Part shown: in pieces, positions 10,320 through 19,222 of the stretch
Layout: every line of letters starts with the position of its first letter
How positions within the stretch are numbered: position 1 is the stretch's first letter
NCBI RefSeq assembly: GCF_015158295.1
Contig: NZ_JACDXV010000001.1
Span: 496,001-560,000, forward strand
Length of the DNA stretch: 64,000 bases
Source: Devosia faecipullorum
Lineage (GTDB): Bacteria; Pseudomonadota; Alphaproteobacteria; Rhizobiales; Devosiaceae
Direction of reading: 5' to 3'
The notes under the pieces: generated by a model
Seen by the model: only the letters and a program-made list of their open reading frames with translations
The model's database searches: none
What the model was told of the DNA's origin: nothing
Made by a program: the position numbers and the translations under genes

Positions 10320-11981
10320 TCATATCGCCGCCCGGCGCGGCGGGAACATGGCGCTGGAAAACTCTTCGGCGATCTTGTTGGCGAGGCGCAGGGCCAGCGC
10401 CACCAGGGTAATGGTCGGAGAATCGCTGCCGACGGTTGGGAAAACCGAACTGCCGGCAATGAAGAGGTTGCTCATCCCGTGAACCCGGCAATCGGCGTCC
10501 ACGACACCCTTGCGGGGATCGGCGCTCATGCGCGTCGTTCCCATATGATGCCAGCACCCCACAATGTCGTCCGGCCAGGCAGCCTCGCCTTCATGCGTAC
10601 CATTCAGCGGATCGATGATTCCGGCCTGCGCCAGCCCGTCCAGCACCAGCCTGGTTTGCCGGGTGAAATTATCGTGATCCTGCTCGGTCAGGCGCCAATC
10701 CACCGCGACGCGCGGCAGTCCCAGCGCGTCGCGGCTGCCAGTTAGGGTGATGCGGCTGTCGCGATTGGGCACCGGCTCGAACACCGTTTCAATGGAATAA
10801 TATTGCCGCGCCCGGGTGGAATTGAAGCGCACATCGGCCACGGTCAGCGCCGTTGTCGGTGCATTCAGGACGAGGGTCGGGATCTGGCTCAGCACATCGC
10901 GCAGCACCCGCGAGCGCGGATAGCCGAAATGGCTGCGGCCCGAGATGGCCCGTTGCAGCGCCTTAAGGGCCAGGAACGACTTGGTCAGGTCATTGCTATG
11001 GCGCGCAACGAAGTAGGTGCGGGAATTGGAGAGATGAAGCGCACGCTGCATTTCAAATGTGGGGGCCAGGTGAATCTCGATGTCCCGACTGACCTTGCCG
11101 CGCCCGGTGTGGATGCGATGCAGCGTCGCATCGTAGAGGGAGCGGAAACGCCTGGCATCGGCCAACCGCAGCCAATGCGATTTCACCCGGGGATGGTCCA
11201 TATAATATCGCCCCACGACATCATGCTGGTTTCCCACGCCCGCCGGCTGAATCTGGTTCGACATGAGCATAAGACGCGCATTCTCGATGCCGCCGCAGGC
11301 CAGCGTGAAATATCTTGCATGTACCGAAAAACGCTTGTTGTTGAGCGTCGCCACCTCCATCGACTCCACGTTCGCCCCGCTGTCATCGGTCACGATCCGC
11401 GTGGCATTGGCGAACAGGAAGACCTTGAGATTGGGAAGCGCGTTCAGCTTCGCGCGATATTGCATGCCGAACCGGGTCGGCGGGCTGAGCTGGCTCAGCA
11501 CATTCTGGAGCCCCGTGCCATCGAGCGGCAGGAGATCGGCATGGCGCGACGCTATGGAATGGGCCCACTCGGAAAGCCCATAGCCCACTTCAGGCAATTG
11601 CAGCCATTGCTGGGACTTGGCATAGCTGGGGGCCAGCACCGACTTGGTGATCGGCCAGCCGCTATCGGGTATCCAGGGGCGGTCTTCGAAGTCGATATCA
11701 TCGAGCGGTCGACACCAGCCCCCCCAGCAATTGGTGCTGCCGCCGAGATAGCGGCTGCGGGTTTCCTCCAGATGTTCCCGCGCCAATCCGAGATTTTCAC
11801 CGGCATAAAGCTGTTGGGTCAGCGGGTCGGGCAACAATCCCCCGCCTTCGAGAAGGACAACGCCGAAGCCGCGCTCTGCTAGTTCGATCGCCAATGCTAT
11901 TCCGGCTGCGCCACCGCCGACGATACAATTGTCGGTGGAGATGGTTTCGTCCTGGGCCAACTGCCTTGCGTCAACGATCAC
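10320..11981 (-). CDS. GMC-family FAD-dependent oxidoreductase
   Basis: A 553-aa flavoprotein. An FAD-binding Rossmann motif VGGGAAGIALA lies near residue 21, and the C-terminal GMC domain holds HHMGTTRMS and GSSVFPTVGSDSPT. GMC enzymes oxidise alcohols or sugars; the substrate is unknown. The GTG at 11981 lies nine bases after GAGG and fits the normal domain start, so the longer TTG start was rejected. It follows a GT4 gene on the same strand at the edge of the polysaccharide region and may oxidise a sugar residue or a nucleotide- or lipid-linked sugar, which is an inference. Confidence 0.85.
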   Translation of the reverse strand: MIVDARQLAQDETISTDNCIVGGGAAGIALAIELAERGFGVVLLEGGGLLPDPLTQQLYAGENLGLAREHLEETRSRYLGGSTNCWGGWCRPLDDIDFEDRPWIPDSGWPITKSVLAPSYAKSQQWLQLPEVGYGLSEWAHSIASRHADLLPLDGTGLQNVLSQLSPPTRFGMQYRAKLNALPNLKVFLFANATRIVTDDSGANVESMEVATLNNKRFSVHARYFTLACGGIENARLMLMSNQIQPAGVGNQHDVVGRYYMDHPRVKSHWLRLADARRFRSLYDATLHRIHTGRGKVSRDIEIHLAPTFEMQRALHLSNSRTYFVARHSNDLTKSFLALKALQRAISGRSHFGYPRSRVLRDVLSQIPTLVLNAPTTALTVADVRFNSTRARQYYSIETVFEPVPNRDSRITLTGSRDALGLPRVAVDWRLTEQDHDNFTRQTRLVLDGLAQAGIIDPLNGTHEGEAAWPDDIVGCWHHMGTTRMSADPRKGVVDADCRVHGMSNLFIAGSSVFPTVGSDSPTITLVALALRLANKIAEEFSSAMFPPRRAAI

Positions 11982-12172
11982 GACGATGCCTCGCCAATAA
12001 CGTCCGATATGGAAACCTGCGTGAGATCCAACAAAGAACAACTCGCATCGCTCACAGTTTTCGCGACACCGAACACGAGTCTACATTTCTATCTATGGGA
12101 TTATTCTGGATAAAAATATGACCGACGCTCAATAGTGTAAATAACTATTTTTAAACATTGCGATCAGAAGAG

Positions 12173-13339
12173 TTATATCCCTGTGCCAATTGAAGGATTT
12201 ACGCTTTTGTACACAGAAAACGTTTTGCGACCGACCTCTGGCCAATTGAACATTTTCAGCAATTCCGCCCAATCGCGGCCATTTTTGATTGCATCGCCAT
12301 CCGCCAGAGCTTCGGCAAGCTTGCGACTCAGATCCGCGATGTCCCCGACCTTGTGATAGTTCTGCGCGGGCAGGCCCACATCGAGATTGGCCGCGATGGC
12401 GCTGGCAATCACGTTCCGCCCAAAAGACATGGCTTCCAGAAGGGCGATGGGCAATCCTTCATGGCTCGAGGGCAAGGCGAAAACGCCCGCATGACTGTAG
12501 AACTGATGAAGCGCCTCCCCCGTCAGCACGCCGGTCATGATCACATTGGAAACTTGCCGCGCGCGCGCCAAGACGGCATCCGCATAGGACGATGCGTGAT
12601 CCGAACCGCCGACCAAAGCAAGTCGCACCCGGGACGGTGGCAATTTCGAGAATGCTTCTATGAGATCGAGATGCCGCTTTTCCGGAACCAGCCGGCTGAC
12701 GGTGAGAACATATTCTCCCGGCACCAGTCCGAACCGTTCGAGTTCAGTGGCTTGAGCGCTGGGAGAATGCGGGCGCACGCCATTGGGAATATATTCGAAG
12801 TGCCGCCCGTAGCGGTTTTCCAGCCGCTTTGCCAGGCTGGACGAGACGCATATGCGCGCATTGGCGAACATTGCCTGGCACCATTCGCCCAGCCGTAGCG
12901 CAGCCGCGGCGATGATGCCCCACTTCTCCCGGTTGTAATCCTCGCCATGATGCGTGGTAACGACCTTGAGGCCCGCCAGCCGCAGAAACGGCACAACCAG
13001 GCTCGGCCCAATGGCATGGACATGCACAATGCGCGGCCGTTGGACCAATGCAAAGATGCTCACCAGCACGCTGTGCACCACCGCCTCCCAGTTCTGTCCC
13101 AGTGGTGCCCAGAACGGGACGAAAAGGGTCGATTTCCCGCGACCGCCGCCCTGATTGGCGAACCGGGAGCGCGTGGCAACAAGAATGGAAAGCCCCAATC
13201 CATCCAGTTCCTGCACCAGATTGTCGACATGGGCTTCAACCCCGCCCTGGCCATTCCCGATGCTCCGCAGCCCGAACATCAGTACGTCCGCCTTCTTGCG
13301 GCCTGAGGAGGTTAAAGCTCTGTCGCCAACGTCAGTCAT
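12173..13339 (-). CDS. Glycosyltransferase family 4 protein
   Basis: A 388-aa GT-B-fold transferase likely to add a sugar to the polysaccharide repeat unit on the cytoplasmic face. Visible features are the N-terminal GNGQGGVEAHVDNL loop, THHGEDYNREKWG, IPNGVRPH, the hinge motif VSRLVPEKRHLDLIEAF and the donor-site SSHEGLPIALLEAMSFG with its EX7E-type glutamates. The ATG at 13339 follows GGAGGG; a start 27 codons upstream was rejected. It is followed by the GMC oxidoreductase gene after about 190 bp. Donor and acceptor cannot be told from sequence. Confidence 0.9.
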   Translation of the reverse strand: MTDVGDRALTSSGRKKADVLMFGLRSIGNGQGGVEAHVDNLVQELDGLGLSILVATRSRFANQGGGRGKSTLFVPFWAPLGQNWEAVVHSVLVSIFALVQRPRIVHVHAIGPSLVVPFLRLAGLKVVTTHHGEDYNREKWGIIAAAALRLGEWCQAMFANARICVSSSLAKRLENRYGRHFEYIPNGVRPHSPSAQATELERFGLVPGEYVLTVSRLVPEKRHLDLIEAFSKLPPSRVRLALVGGSDHASSYADAVLARARQVSNVIMTGVLTGEALHQFYSHAGVFALPSSHEGLPIALLEAMSFGRNVIASAIAANLDVGLPAQNYHKVGDIADLSRKLAEALADGDAIKNGRDWAELLKMFNWPEVGRKTFSVYKSVNPSIGTGI

Positions 13340-13810
13340 TGCCGCCCTCCGCTTCCACCGCCAGGCACAAGGGCCGACGACGCGGCGATCGCGTGGTGAA
13401 GCGTTGCAATCATCAAGCACGCTAGTATTGGCGTCGGCTCATTTCGCGCCGGCATCCCAATGGAACAAAGGCATCGGCCAGACGCCTGCCACAAGCAGCA
13501 ATGCAAATGACCGTTCGGTCAAGACTTGATACCCGCCGGCAATCACCGATGTATACTACATCATTATCAGTTGATTGCAGATTTTTTATCATAATAAAAC
13601 ACGATGTTCAGTCACATTCTTTCGAAATTGACATCGTGCTTGATGCAAAGAGGGCATCAGAGAATAGAAAGCCTCTGGATCGAAATTGTCAGGCGGCCAC
13701 AAGCAGTAACTACTATTGCAAAAGCAGGCTGATTAGCGGATCGATTTGATATGCAGGTGCATGGGGAACATTCCACTGACTGCCCAAAAGAGCCGGCCTT
13801 GCCAAAGCCT
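13340..13810. other. Long AT-rich intergenic region with an inverted repeat
   Basis: A 471-bp leader of the GT4 gene, lying 3' of the transglutaminase-like gene. It is clearly richer in A+T around 13540-13740 than its neighbours. An inverted repeat CACGATGT/ACATCGTG occupies 13600-13607 and 13631-13638. A possible 82-codon plus-strand frame lacks a ribosome binding site and normal codon use, so no gene is called. Confidence 0.6.
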
Positions 13811-14356
13811 TTACTGGATTTTTTGCCAGTTCCGGCCATTGGCACCGGCAATGGCAATCCAATGCAAGCCGGTTTCATCCCAGTTTTTGATGTGTGACGT
13901 CAGATTGTCGAGCACAAGGTCGCCGACATCGGTTCGCACGACGACCACTGCGTGCCACTCCCCGTCCCCGGTCTTCGCCATGGCAATGCGCACGGCGCTG
14001 GCGGCCACGCCATGCCGGATGAGCGCAAGGCGCTTGGCCAGCGCATATTCCTCGCAATCGCCCTGGCTCACCCCGACGGACCAGACATCCTTGCGGTCGG
14101 AGCGAGGACTGATCGCGCGATTGACCTGGCTATTGATCGATTGCAGCAAGGTTACGAGCTGGTCCGTGTGACGAACCTCGCTGGCTCCGCCGCCGCGACA
14201 ATGCGGCGGATTGGAAAGGCAGAATACCTGATAGCCCAGGGGCGCGTTGGCGCTGCCCTGCAAGGTCATGCGGGCGCGCCCGACATCGGCGCTGACCGAA
14301 GCAGTCAGGCCAAGAGAAAAAAGCGCCGCGAACAATAAAACCAGACGTCGCCCCAT
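13811..14356 (-). CDS. Bacterial transglutaminase-like cysteine proteinase (BTLCP), secreted
   Basis: A 181-aa protein with a signal peptide (RRLVLLFAALFSLGLTASVSA). The papain-like triad is visible as Cys in QGDCEEYALAK, His in EWHAVVVV and Asp in LVLDNLTSH. This is the family that includes the periplasmic protease LapG, but no LapD-like partner is nearby. It may process a cell-surface protein. A hairpin covers its ribosome binding site (14359-14381). The ATG at 14356 has GGAGG at good spacing; a GTG five codons upstream would place that sequence inside the gene. It lies downstream of the SMR-like and UbiA genes on the same strand. Confidence 0.85.
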   Translation of the reverse strand: MGRRLVLLFAALFSLGLTASVSADVGRARMTLQGSANAPLGYQVFCLSNPPHCRGGGASEVRHTDQLVTLLQSINSQVNRAISPRSDRKDVWSVGVSQGDCEEYALAKRLALIRHGVAASAVRIAMAKTGDGEWHAVVVVRTDVGDLVLDNLTSHIKNWDETGLHWIAIAGANGRNWQKIQ

Positions 14357-14358
14357 GA

Positions 14359-14381
14359 GGCTTACCTCCACCAGGTAAGCC
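14359..14381 (-). promoter_or_regulatory. Hairpin over the ribosome binding site of the BTLCP gene
   Basis: In mRNA sense, GGCUUACC, a 7-nt loop, then GGUAAGCC: a perfect 8-bp stem. The GGAGG ribosome binding site lies across the loop and the 3' arm, and the start codon follows two bases later. This could limit translation, and it could also be fortuitous. Confidence 0.5.
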
Positions 14382-14444
14382 TAATTTGCGCCAAACTCGT
14401 TTATCGAAAGTTTCCACGCCGGTTTTCGCCAGAGCGGAACTCCA

Positions 14445-14819
14445 TCAACTGCGGCTGAGAAAGATTATGCCAATTCCAACGAAGACGATGCCGATCACCC
14501 GGGCAAGAGTGACTGCTTCGCCCAAGACCAGGACACCAAACCCCAGTGTGATCAGAAACCCAATCCCCACAAACGGATAGGCCTGACTGACGTCAATTCG
14601 CGCCAGCACCAGCAGCCAGACCACCGCCCCCATCGCATAGAGGGCAAGTCCGAGAAAGACCATTGGCGAGAGGCTAACGGCAACGAGCTTCTGCATCAGG
14701 TCGTCACCGTCGAGGGCACGCTGGACGATTGGGCCGGCCATGCCGCGCTTGAGGGCAACCTGGGCCAGGGCGCTGATCGTTACACTGACCAGGATCAGCA
14801 GGAAAATGCGCAACGTCAT
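14445..14819 (-). CDS. Small EamA/SMR-type membrane transporter (ArnE/F-like)
   Basis: A 124-aa protein with four membrane helices, the size of SMR family members. It contains ISALAQVALKRG in helix 1 and ARIDVSQAYPFVGIGF in helix 3, a signature shared with ArnE/ArnF and other flippases of undecaprenyl-linked sugars. It lies 20 bp downstream of the UbiA-type prenyltransferase gene, which suggests it flips the lipid-linked sugar made there. Drug export is the alternative. Single-subunit members often work as dimers. Confidence 0.8.
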   Translation of the reverse strand: MTLRIFLLILVSVTISALAQVALKRGMAGPIVQRALDGDDLMQKLVAVSLSPMVFLGLALYAMGAVVWLLVLARIDVSQAYPFVGIGFLITLGFGVLVLGEAVTLARVIGIVFVGIGIIFLSRS

Positions 14820-14839
14820 GGCGATCTATTGCCTCTCGA

Positions 14840-16123
14840 CTACCAGGAAAGACGCGCCAGGACGACGCAGACCAGTGTCATTGCGCCGATGATCCAGGAG
14901 ACGCGGTCCCTGGCGGCGAAGACGATGGGATCATCCGTCATGCGGCCATGCAAGGTCTTGTGCCATAGCTTCAATTGCCAGAACAGCATCATCGGCACAA
15001 TAAGCCAGAGACGGACCGGCTCGACATAGACCAGCCCTACAGCGTCGCTGTCGAGATAAAGCGCCAGCACCAAAGCCGCACCGAAAGAACTGGCAATGCC
15101 TGCGGACATGAGCAGGGGTTGATCGATCTGTTTGTAGCCACGGCGCTTCAACTTGTCGGCCGTGGTGCCCACCAGTTCCGCCATGCGCTTCATCAGCGCC
15201 AGACCGAGAAACAGGAATACCGAAAATGCCAGCAGCCAGACCGAAGGGCTCTGGCCCGACATTTCACCACCACCAAACAGCCTTACGGTATACAGCGCGG
15301 CCAGCGCGAACACGTCAAAGAATGTCCGCTTTTTCAGGTCCAGCGAATAGCTGATGGACAGCACGGCATAGAGCAGCAGATAGGGCAGTCCGCCCGCAAC
15401 GAGGGCCGTCACGATGCCGGCGCCGAGCAGGACCGGCGCCATCACGAAACCCCAGACAACCGGCAAGGCGCCTGAGGCAAATGGGCGAAGCCGCTTGCGA
15501 GCATGGAGGCGGTCTGCCTCCAGGTCACTGAGATCATTGAGAATATAGATGGCCGAGGCGGTAAGCGAAAAGGCGATGAATGCAAGGCCGGCATAGAACC
15601 AGGCCGACAGATTGTTATATTCGCCCGACACCAGCAGCGGCACGAAGACGAGGACATTTTTGACCCATTGATGTGGGCGAATGGCGCGCATCGCCGCCTT
15701 GAGCCGATCAGTCGGCTTTGGCCGGGACACCTGAACCGGTACGGCCCCAACAGGCTCCCCGGTTCCGCCGGCACGGACCACATCATCGAACAGGCCGAGA
15801 TGGTCGCTGGCGCGCCGGGCCAGGTCGAGATCGCCTCGCGTCACCAGCACAATCCTCTGGCCCCGCGCCTTGGCCTCCCGCGCCTGCCCGAGCACCTCCT
15901 GCCGCCAGGGCAAAATCGAAAAATCCATGGCGCATTCGCGTGACAAGTCCTCCCATCGGCCAAGTAGAAGCCGCGGGATATTGCGCGGCTGTCCGCTGAT
16001 GGAGGCGAGAACTGCTTCATGAATGAGAGAATTGGGGAGCAGGTCGCGCTCGAGGTCTATGCGGAGTGCCGGCTGAGCGTCCTGATCGTTGACAGTCGAC
16101 GTCGCATCTACAAAGTCAACCAC
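14840..16123 (-). CDS. UbiA-family prenyltransferase fused to a degenerate HAD-like domain (DPPR synthase/NoeC-like)
   Basis: A 427-aa protein. Residues ~20-125 resemble a HAD domain, but the usual DxDGT nucleophile loop reads IDLERDLL, so phosphatase activity is doubtful. Residues ~135-427 are a polytopic UbiA domain with NDLSDLEADRLHARKRLRP, close to the NDxxDxxxDxxHPxKRxRP pattern of decaprenyl-phosphate phosphoribosyltransferase, and a second motif YSLDLKKRTFFDV. The family transfers phosphoribose to a polyprenyl phosphate on the way to lipid-linked D-arabinose, and NoeC of Azorhizobium is a relative. No ATG lies before the HAD part; GTG at 16123 has GGAG seven bases upstream. Confidence 0.85.
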   Translation of the reverse strand: MVDFVDATSTVNDQDAQPALRIDLERDLLPNSLIHEAVLASISGQPRNIPRLLLGRWEDLSRECAMDFSILPWRQEVLGQAREAKARGQRIVLVTRGDLDLARRASDHLGLFDDVVRAGGTGEPVGAVPVQVSRPKPTDRLKAAMRAIRPHQWVKNVLVFVPLLVSGEYNNLSAWFYAGLAFIAFSLTASAIYILNDLSDLEADRLHARKRLRPFASGALPVVWGFVMAPVLLGAGIVTALVAGGLPYLLLYAVLSISYSLDLKKRTFFDVFALAALYTVRLFGGGEMSGQSPSVWLLAFSVFLFLGLALMKRMAELVGTTADKLKRRGYKQIDQPLLMSAGIASSFGAALVLALYLDSDAVGLVYVEPVRLWLIVPMMLFWQLKLWHKTLHGRMTDDPIVFAARDRVSWIIGAMTLVCVVLARLSW

Positions 16124-16258
16124 CTGCCGTCTCCAAGTTAACTTGTGCAAGACGAATATATGGAATTTTTTTAATCAGGTCGATAATTATGAGGCTAGCA
16201 GATCGACCAGAATACAATAACCTCGATTGTCAAACGCAGTGCCGCCTAGGATTAGCCC
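16124..16258. promoter_or_regulatory. Divergent promoter region with a 12-bp palindrome
   Basis: A 135-bp AT-rich gap between the UbiA gene and the plus-strand sugar operon. A perfect palindrome CAAGTTAACTTG occupies 16134-16145. Similar CCAAGTT and TAACTTG words recur at 18286-18353 in front of the cytidylyltransferase gene, so a shared regulator is possible. Confidence 0.4.
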
Positions 16259-17581
16259 ATGGCCACGGATCGAAACGGAATGCACCGCACCTTCAATATT
16301 GCTTTGCTGACTGCCCTACTCGTGCTGGCAACTGCCGTGAGCTTCCAGGCATCGTATTATATTGGAGATAACCTCTATCATATGCCATTTACATCGCTGG
16401 ATGCGTCAGAGGATATCTGGTTTGATTCAGACACAAGATCCGTTGTGTCAAACATGACTGATATTACGCGCCATCATTGGACATTATACAAGCACCCAAT
16501 GTTCTCCGGTATTGCATTTCCTGTAACCCAAGCCGTTGCAGCAATTGTTGGCGATACTCTTTTGGCCGTACACATAGTCTACGCCGCCAACGCACCAATA
16601 ACCGTTTTACTTTTGTGGCTTTTGCTCGCCCGCCTCGGCGTGGCAAGCATGGACCGCGCACTGCTCTGCCTGCTGTTCATCGCCTCAAGCACAATGCTGT
16701 TCTGGTATTCTGTACCGGAGACTTTTCCGTTCGGCGCCAATACCCTGCTCATTGCGCTGCATGCCGCCATATCAGGCAGGCCGCAATCGCGGCTCGGTTA
16801 TCTCGGCCATGCGCTTGCCAGCCTTGCGACCTTCAGCATGACCATCACCAATTGGGTCGCGGGCATGATCGCGACTGCTACTGCTTTCAGCATGCTCGAC
16901 CGCCCGCTTCGCACCCTCTCGGAACTGATGCGCGGCCGACCGGAGCAATGGGTCAGGTTGAAATCCGTCTTCTTAATCACCGCCAGCGTCCTCGCCGTGG
17001 CCGTGCCCATCGCCTTGCTTCAGAACGAGATTTTCGGCGAAGCCTCGGTATTTTTCTATCCGCCACACCTGCTGAATGAGACCGAGTTCATGTTCGACTA
17101 TCGGTTCTCGAACCCGTTTATGCGACCGTTTGTGATGCTCCTGAGCCCAATCGTTGTCGGCACGGTGGAAACCTGGCACGACGGCACAAGATTGATGGCC
17201 GACAACTTCATCCCCGGCACCTGGTATGGCCTGATTGCCCTGGGCCTCTGGATTGCACTCCTGCTGGGCGGATTGTGGACAGCGCTCAACCAGTTTCGCG
17301 ATCCATCCCGCGATGATGCCCCAGCGCGGCGTCTGGCCATTGCCGCGTCGCTCTCCCTGCTCTTCATGATCGTGCTGCACTTGGTCTTCGGCTATCTCAT
17401 CTTCCTCTATGTGCCGCACACGCTCCCCTATGTTCTATCGATCGTGGGCCTGCTCTTCCTGACGCCGGCGCGCAATCCGGCGCGCATCCTCACCATCGCC
17501 CTCATCGTCTTCGCCCTGATCCACAACCTCGAAACCTTGCGGGCCTCAGTGGCGTTTATCGACACGCTGTTGCCGGGATAG
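16259..17581 (+). CDS. Polytopic membrane protein, possible GT-C-fold glycosyltransferase
   Basis: A 440-aa protein with roughly ten hydrophobic segments. After helix 1 there is a periplasmic loop with acidic residues (DASEDIWFDSDTRSV) followed by RHHWTLYKHPMFSG, an arrangement seen in membrane glycosyltransferases of the GT-C fold that use lipid-linked sugar donors. I cannot assign a named family. It is the first gene of a plus-strand run that continues with the HAD phosphatase four bases later, and it is divergent from the UbiA gene, which may make its donor. Confidence 0.6.
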   Translation: MATDRNGMHRTFNIALLTALLVLATAVSFQASYYIGDNLYHMPFTSLDASEDIWFDSDTRSVVSNMTDITRHHWTLYKHPMFSGIAFPVTQAVAAIVGDTLLAVHIVYAANAPITVLLLWLLLARLGVASMDRALLCLLFIASSTMLFWYSVPETFPFGANTLLIALHAAISGRPQSRLGYLGHALASLATFSMTITNWVAGMIATATAFSMLDRPLRTLSELMRGRPEQWVRLKSVFLITASVLAVAVPIALLQNEIFGEASVFFYPPHLLNETEFMFDYRFSNPFMRPFVMLLSPIVVGTVETWHDGTRLMADNFIPGTWYGLIALGLWIALLLGGLWTALNQFRDPSRDDAPARRLAIAASLSLLFMIVLHLVFGYLIFLYVPHTLPYVLSIVGLLFLTPARNPARILTIALIVFALIHNLETLRASVAFIDTLLPG

Positions 17582-17585
17582 GCCG

Positions 17586-18281
17586 ATGGACGGGATTGCA
17601 CGCTGGGACGATTGTCGGATCGTCGTCTTCGACATCGACGGAACGCTCTATGATCTCGCGCCGATGCGCCTGCATATGGCCGCCATGGTCGGCTGGCAGG
17701 CGATTGCCACGCTGGATCCGAAACTGTTTCGCCTGATTTCAACCCTGCGTCGGCGCCGCGAAGAACTGGCCGAGAAAGAAACAGCAGATTTTGAAGCCGT
17801 GCTGGTCGCCGACGTCGCCGCATCCATGGGGCGCAGCGAGGCAGCGATCCGCATTGCCCTCAGCGATTGGTTCGACCGCCGCCCCCTGCCCTATCTCAAG
17901 CGCTATCGCGTGCCCGGCGCGCAAGAACTGTTCCTGGCATTGCGCCAGCGAGGCATCCAGATTGGCGTGCTGTCGGACCATCGCGCCGTCGACAAGCTCA
18001 CCGCGCTGGGCCTGTCTGCCGACCTCGTGCTATCGGCGGTCGATCCGGAGATCGGCGTACAGAAGCCCCACGCCAAGGGCCTGCTGACCTTGCTCGACCG
18101 CGCAGGACGGCATCCTGCCGAAGCCATCATGATCGGCGATCGCCTCGACCGCGACGGCGCGATTGCCCGGCGCGCCGGGACCGGCCTGCTTCTACGCGGG
18201 ACCGGCCCTGACGCCAATTTCCAGCGCTTTACCGATCCGATTTTCCATCCCGTCCTGGAAGCAACGCCCGGCGCGCTATAA
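17586..18281 (+). CDS. HAD-superfamily hydrolase (phosphatase)
   Basis: A 231-aa soluble phosphatase. Motif I is VVFDIDGTLYD (residues 13-23), motif II is VLSDHRAV, motif III is the lysine in VQKPHAKG and motif IV is MIGDRLDRDGAIA; all catalytic positions are intact. It follows the membrane protein by 4 bp. The nearby UbiA fusion has a degenerate HAD domain, so this active enzyme could remove the phosphate from a prenyl-phosphoribose product or a sugar phosphate; this is inference from neighbourhood. The 123 bp to the next gene contain repeated GTGATAA words. Confidence 0.82.
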   Translation: MDGIARWDDCRIVVFDIDGTLYDLAPMRLHMAAMVGWQAIATLDPKLFRLISTLRRRREELAEKETADFEAVLVADVAASMGRSEAAIRIALSDWFDRRPLPYLKRYRVPGAQELFLALRQRGIQIGVLSDHRAVDKLTALGLSADLVLSAVDPEIGVQKPHAKGLLTLLDRAGRHPAEAIMIGDRLDRDGAIARRAGTGLLLRGTGPDANFQRFTDPIFHPVLEATPGAL

Positions 18282-18404
18282 ATCTCCAAGTTGATTGCAA
18301 TAAATTCGTGATAATTCAGAGCATTTGACTTAGACTAACTTGTGATAACTTGGAACACACAAGACAACGAAGATCAAAGCAGGTCCATTCACGGAGTTTG
18401 CGGA

Positions 18405-19181
18405 ATGAAAGTTGCGTTGCTCGCCGGAGGGTTCGGGACGCGCCTGAGTGAGGAGACTTCCATCCGCCCCAAGCCCATGGTCGAAATCGGCGGCATGCCG
18501 ATCATGTGGCATATCATGAAGATGTACGCCCATTACGGCCTCAAGGATTTCGTGGTGCTGGGCGGCTACAAGGTCGATTTCATCCGCGACTATTTCTACA
18601 ATTTCCGCGCCCGCCAGAACAATTTCACCATCGACCTGAGCAGCGGCAAGACCGAATGGCTGGAGGCGGCGGGGGAAGACTGGCGCGTCACAATTCTCGA
18701 TACCGGCGCCGAGTCCATGACCGGCGGCCGCATCCGCCGCGCCCGCAAATATCTCGAAGACGACACTTTTTGCCTGACCTATGGCGACGGTCTCAGCGAC
18801 GTAAACATCGACAAGCTGCGCGAAGCCCACAAACAGGGCGGCGGCTGGTGTACCATGACGGCGGTAACCCAGCCGGGTCGCTATGGGGCGCTGAAGCTCG
18901 ATCCCAGCATGACAAAGGTCGAAGGTTTTCGGGAAAAGGGCGCTGCGGATGGCGGCCTGATCAATGGCGGCTTCTTCGTTTGCGAGCCCGACGTGTTCAG
19001 CGTCATCGACGATGACCTGACCACCTGGGAACAGCAGCCCATGGACCGCATGGTCGAAATGGACAAGCTGCGCGCCTATCATCATGACGGCTATTGGCAA
19101 AGCATGGATTCCCTGCGCGACAAGCAGGTGCTGGAAAGCCAATGGTCAAAGGGCGCGCCCTGGAAACTCTGGTCCAACTAA
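18405..19181 (+). CDS. rfbF: Glucose-1-phosphate cytidylyltransferase
   Basis: Makes CDP-glucose from CTP and glucose 1-phosphate. The 258-aa protein has the nucleotidyltransferase start MKVALLAGGFGTRLSEET, then RPKPMVEIGGMPIMWHIMK, LTYGDGLSDV and the C-terminal DGYWQSMDSLRDK typical of RfbF rather than RmlA. The ATG at 18405 follows GGAG; an upstream in-frame ATG is 21 codons away and lacks a site. It begins a CDP-sugar gene set, but no CDP-glucose 4,6-dehydratase (RfbG) is present in the window. Confidence 0.93.
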   Translation: MKVALLAGGFGTRLSEETSIRPKPMVEIGGMPIMWHIMKMYAHYGLKDFVVLGGYKVDFIRDYFYNFRARQNNFTIDLSSGKTEWLEAAGEDWRVTILDTGAESMTGGRIRRARKYLEDDTFCLTYGDGLSDVNIDKLREAHKQGGGWCTMTAVTQPGRYGALKLDPSMTKVEGFREKGAADGGLINGGFFVCEPDVFSVIDDDLTTWEQQPMDRMVEMDKLRAYHHDGYWQSMDSLRDKQVLESQWSKGAPWKLWSN

Positions 19182-19222
19182 AGCATCGGGCCCGGCCCCC
19201 GCGAGCAGTTTGGAAGAATGGC

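Noticed and set aside
13501..13749. Open frame of 82 codons on the plus strand in an AT-rich gap
   Set aside because: No ribosome binding site, no recognisable domain, and composition typical of a promoter region.
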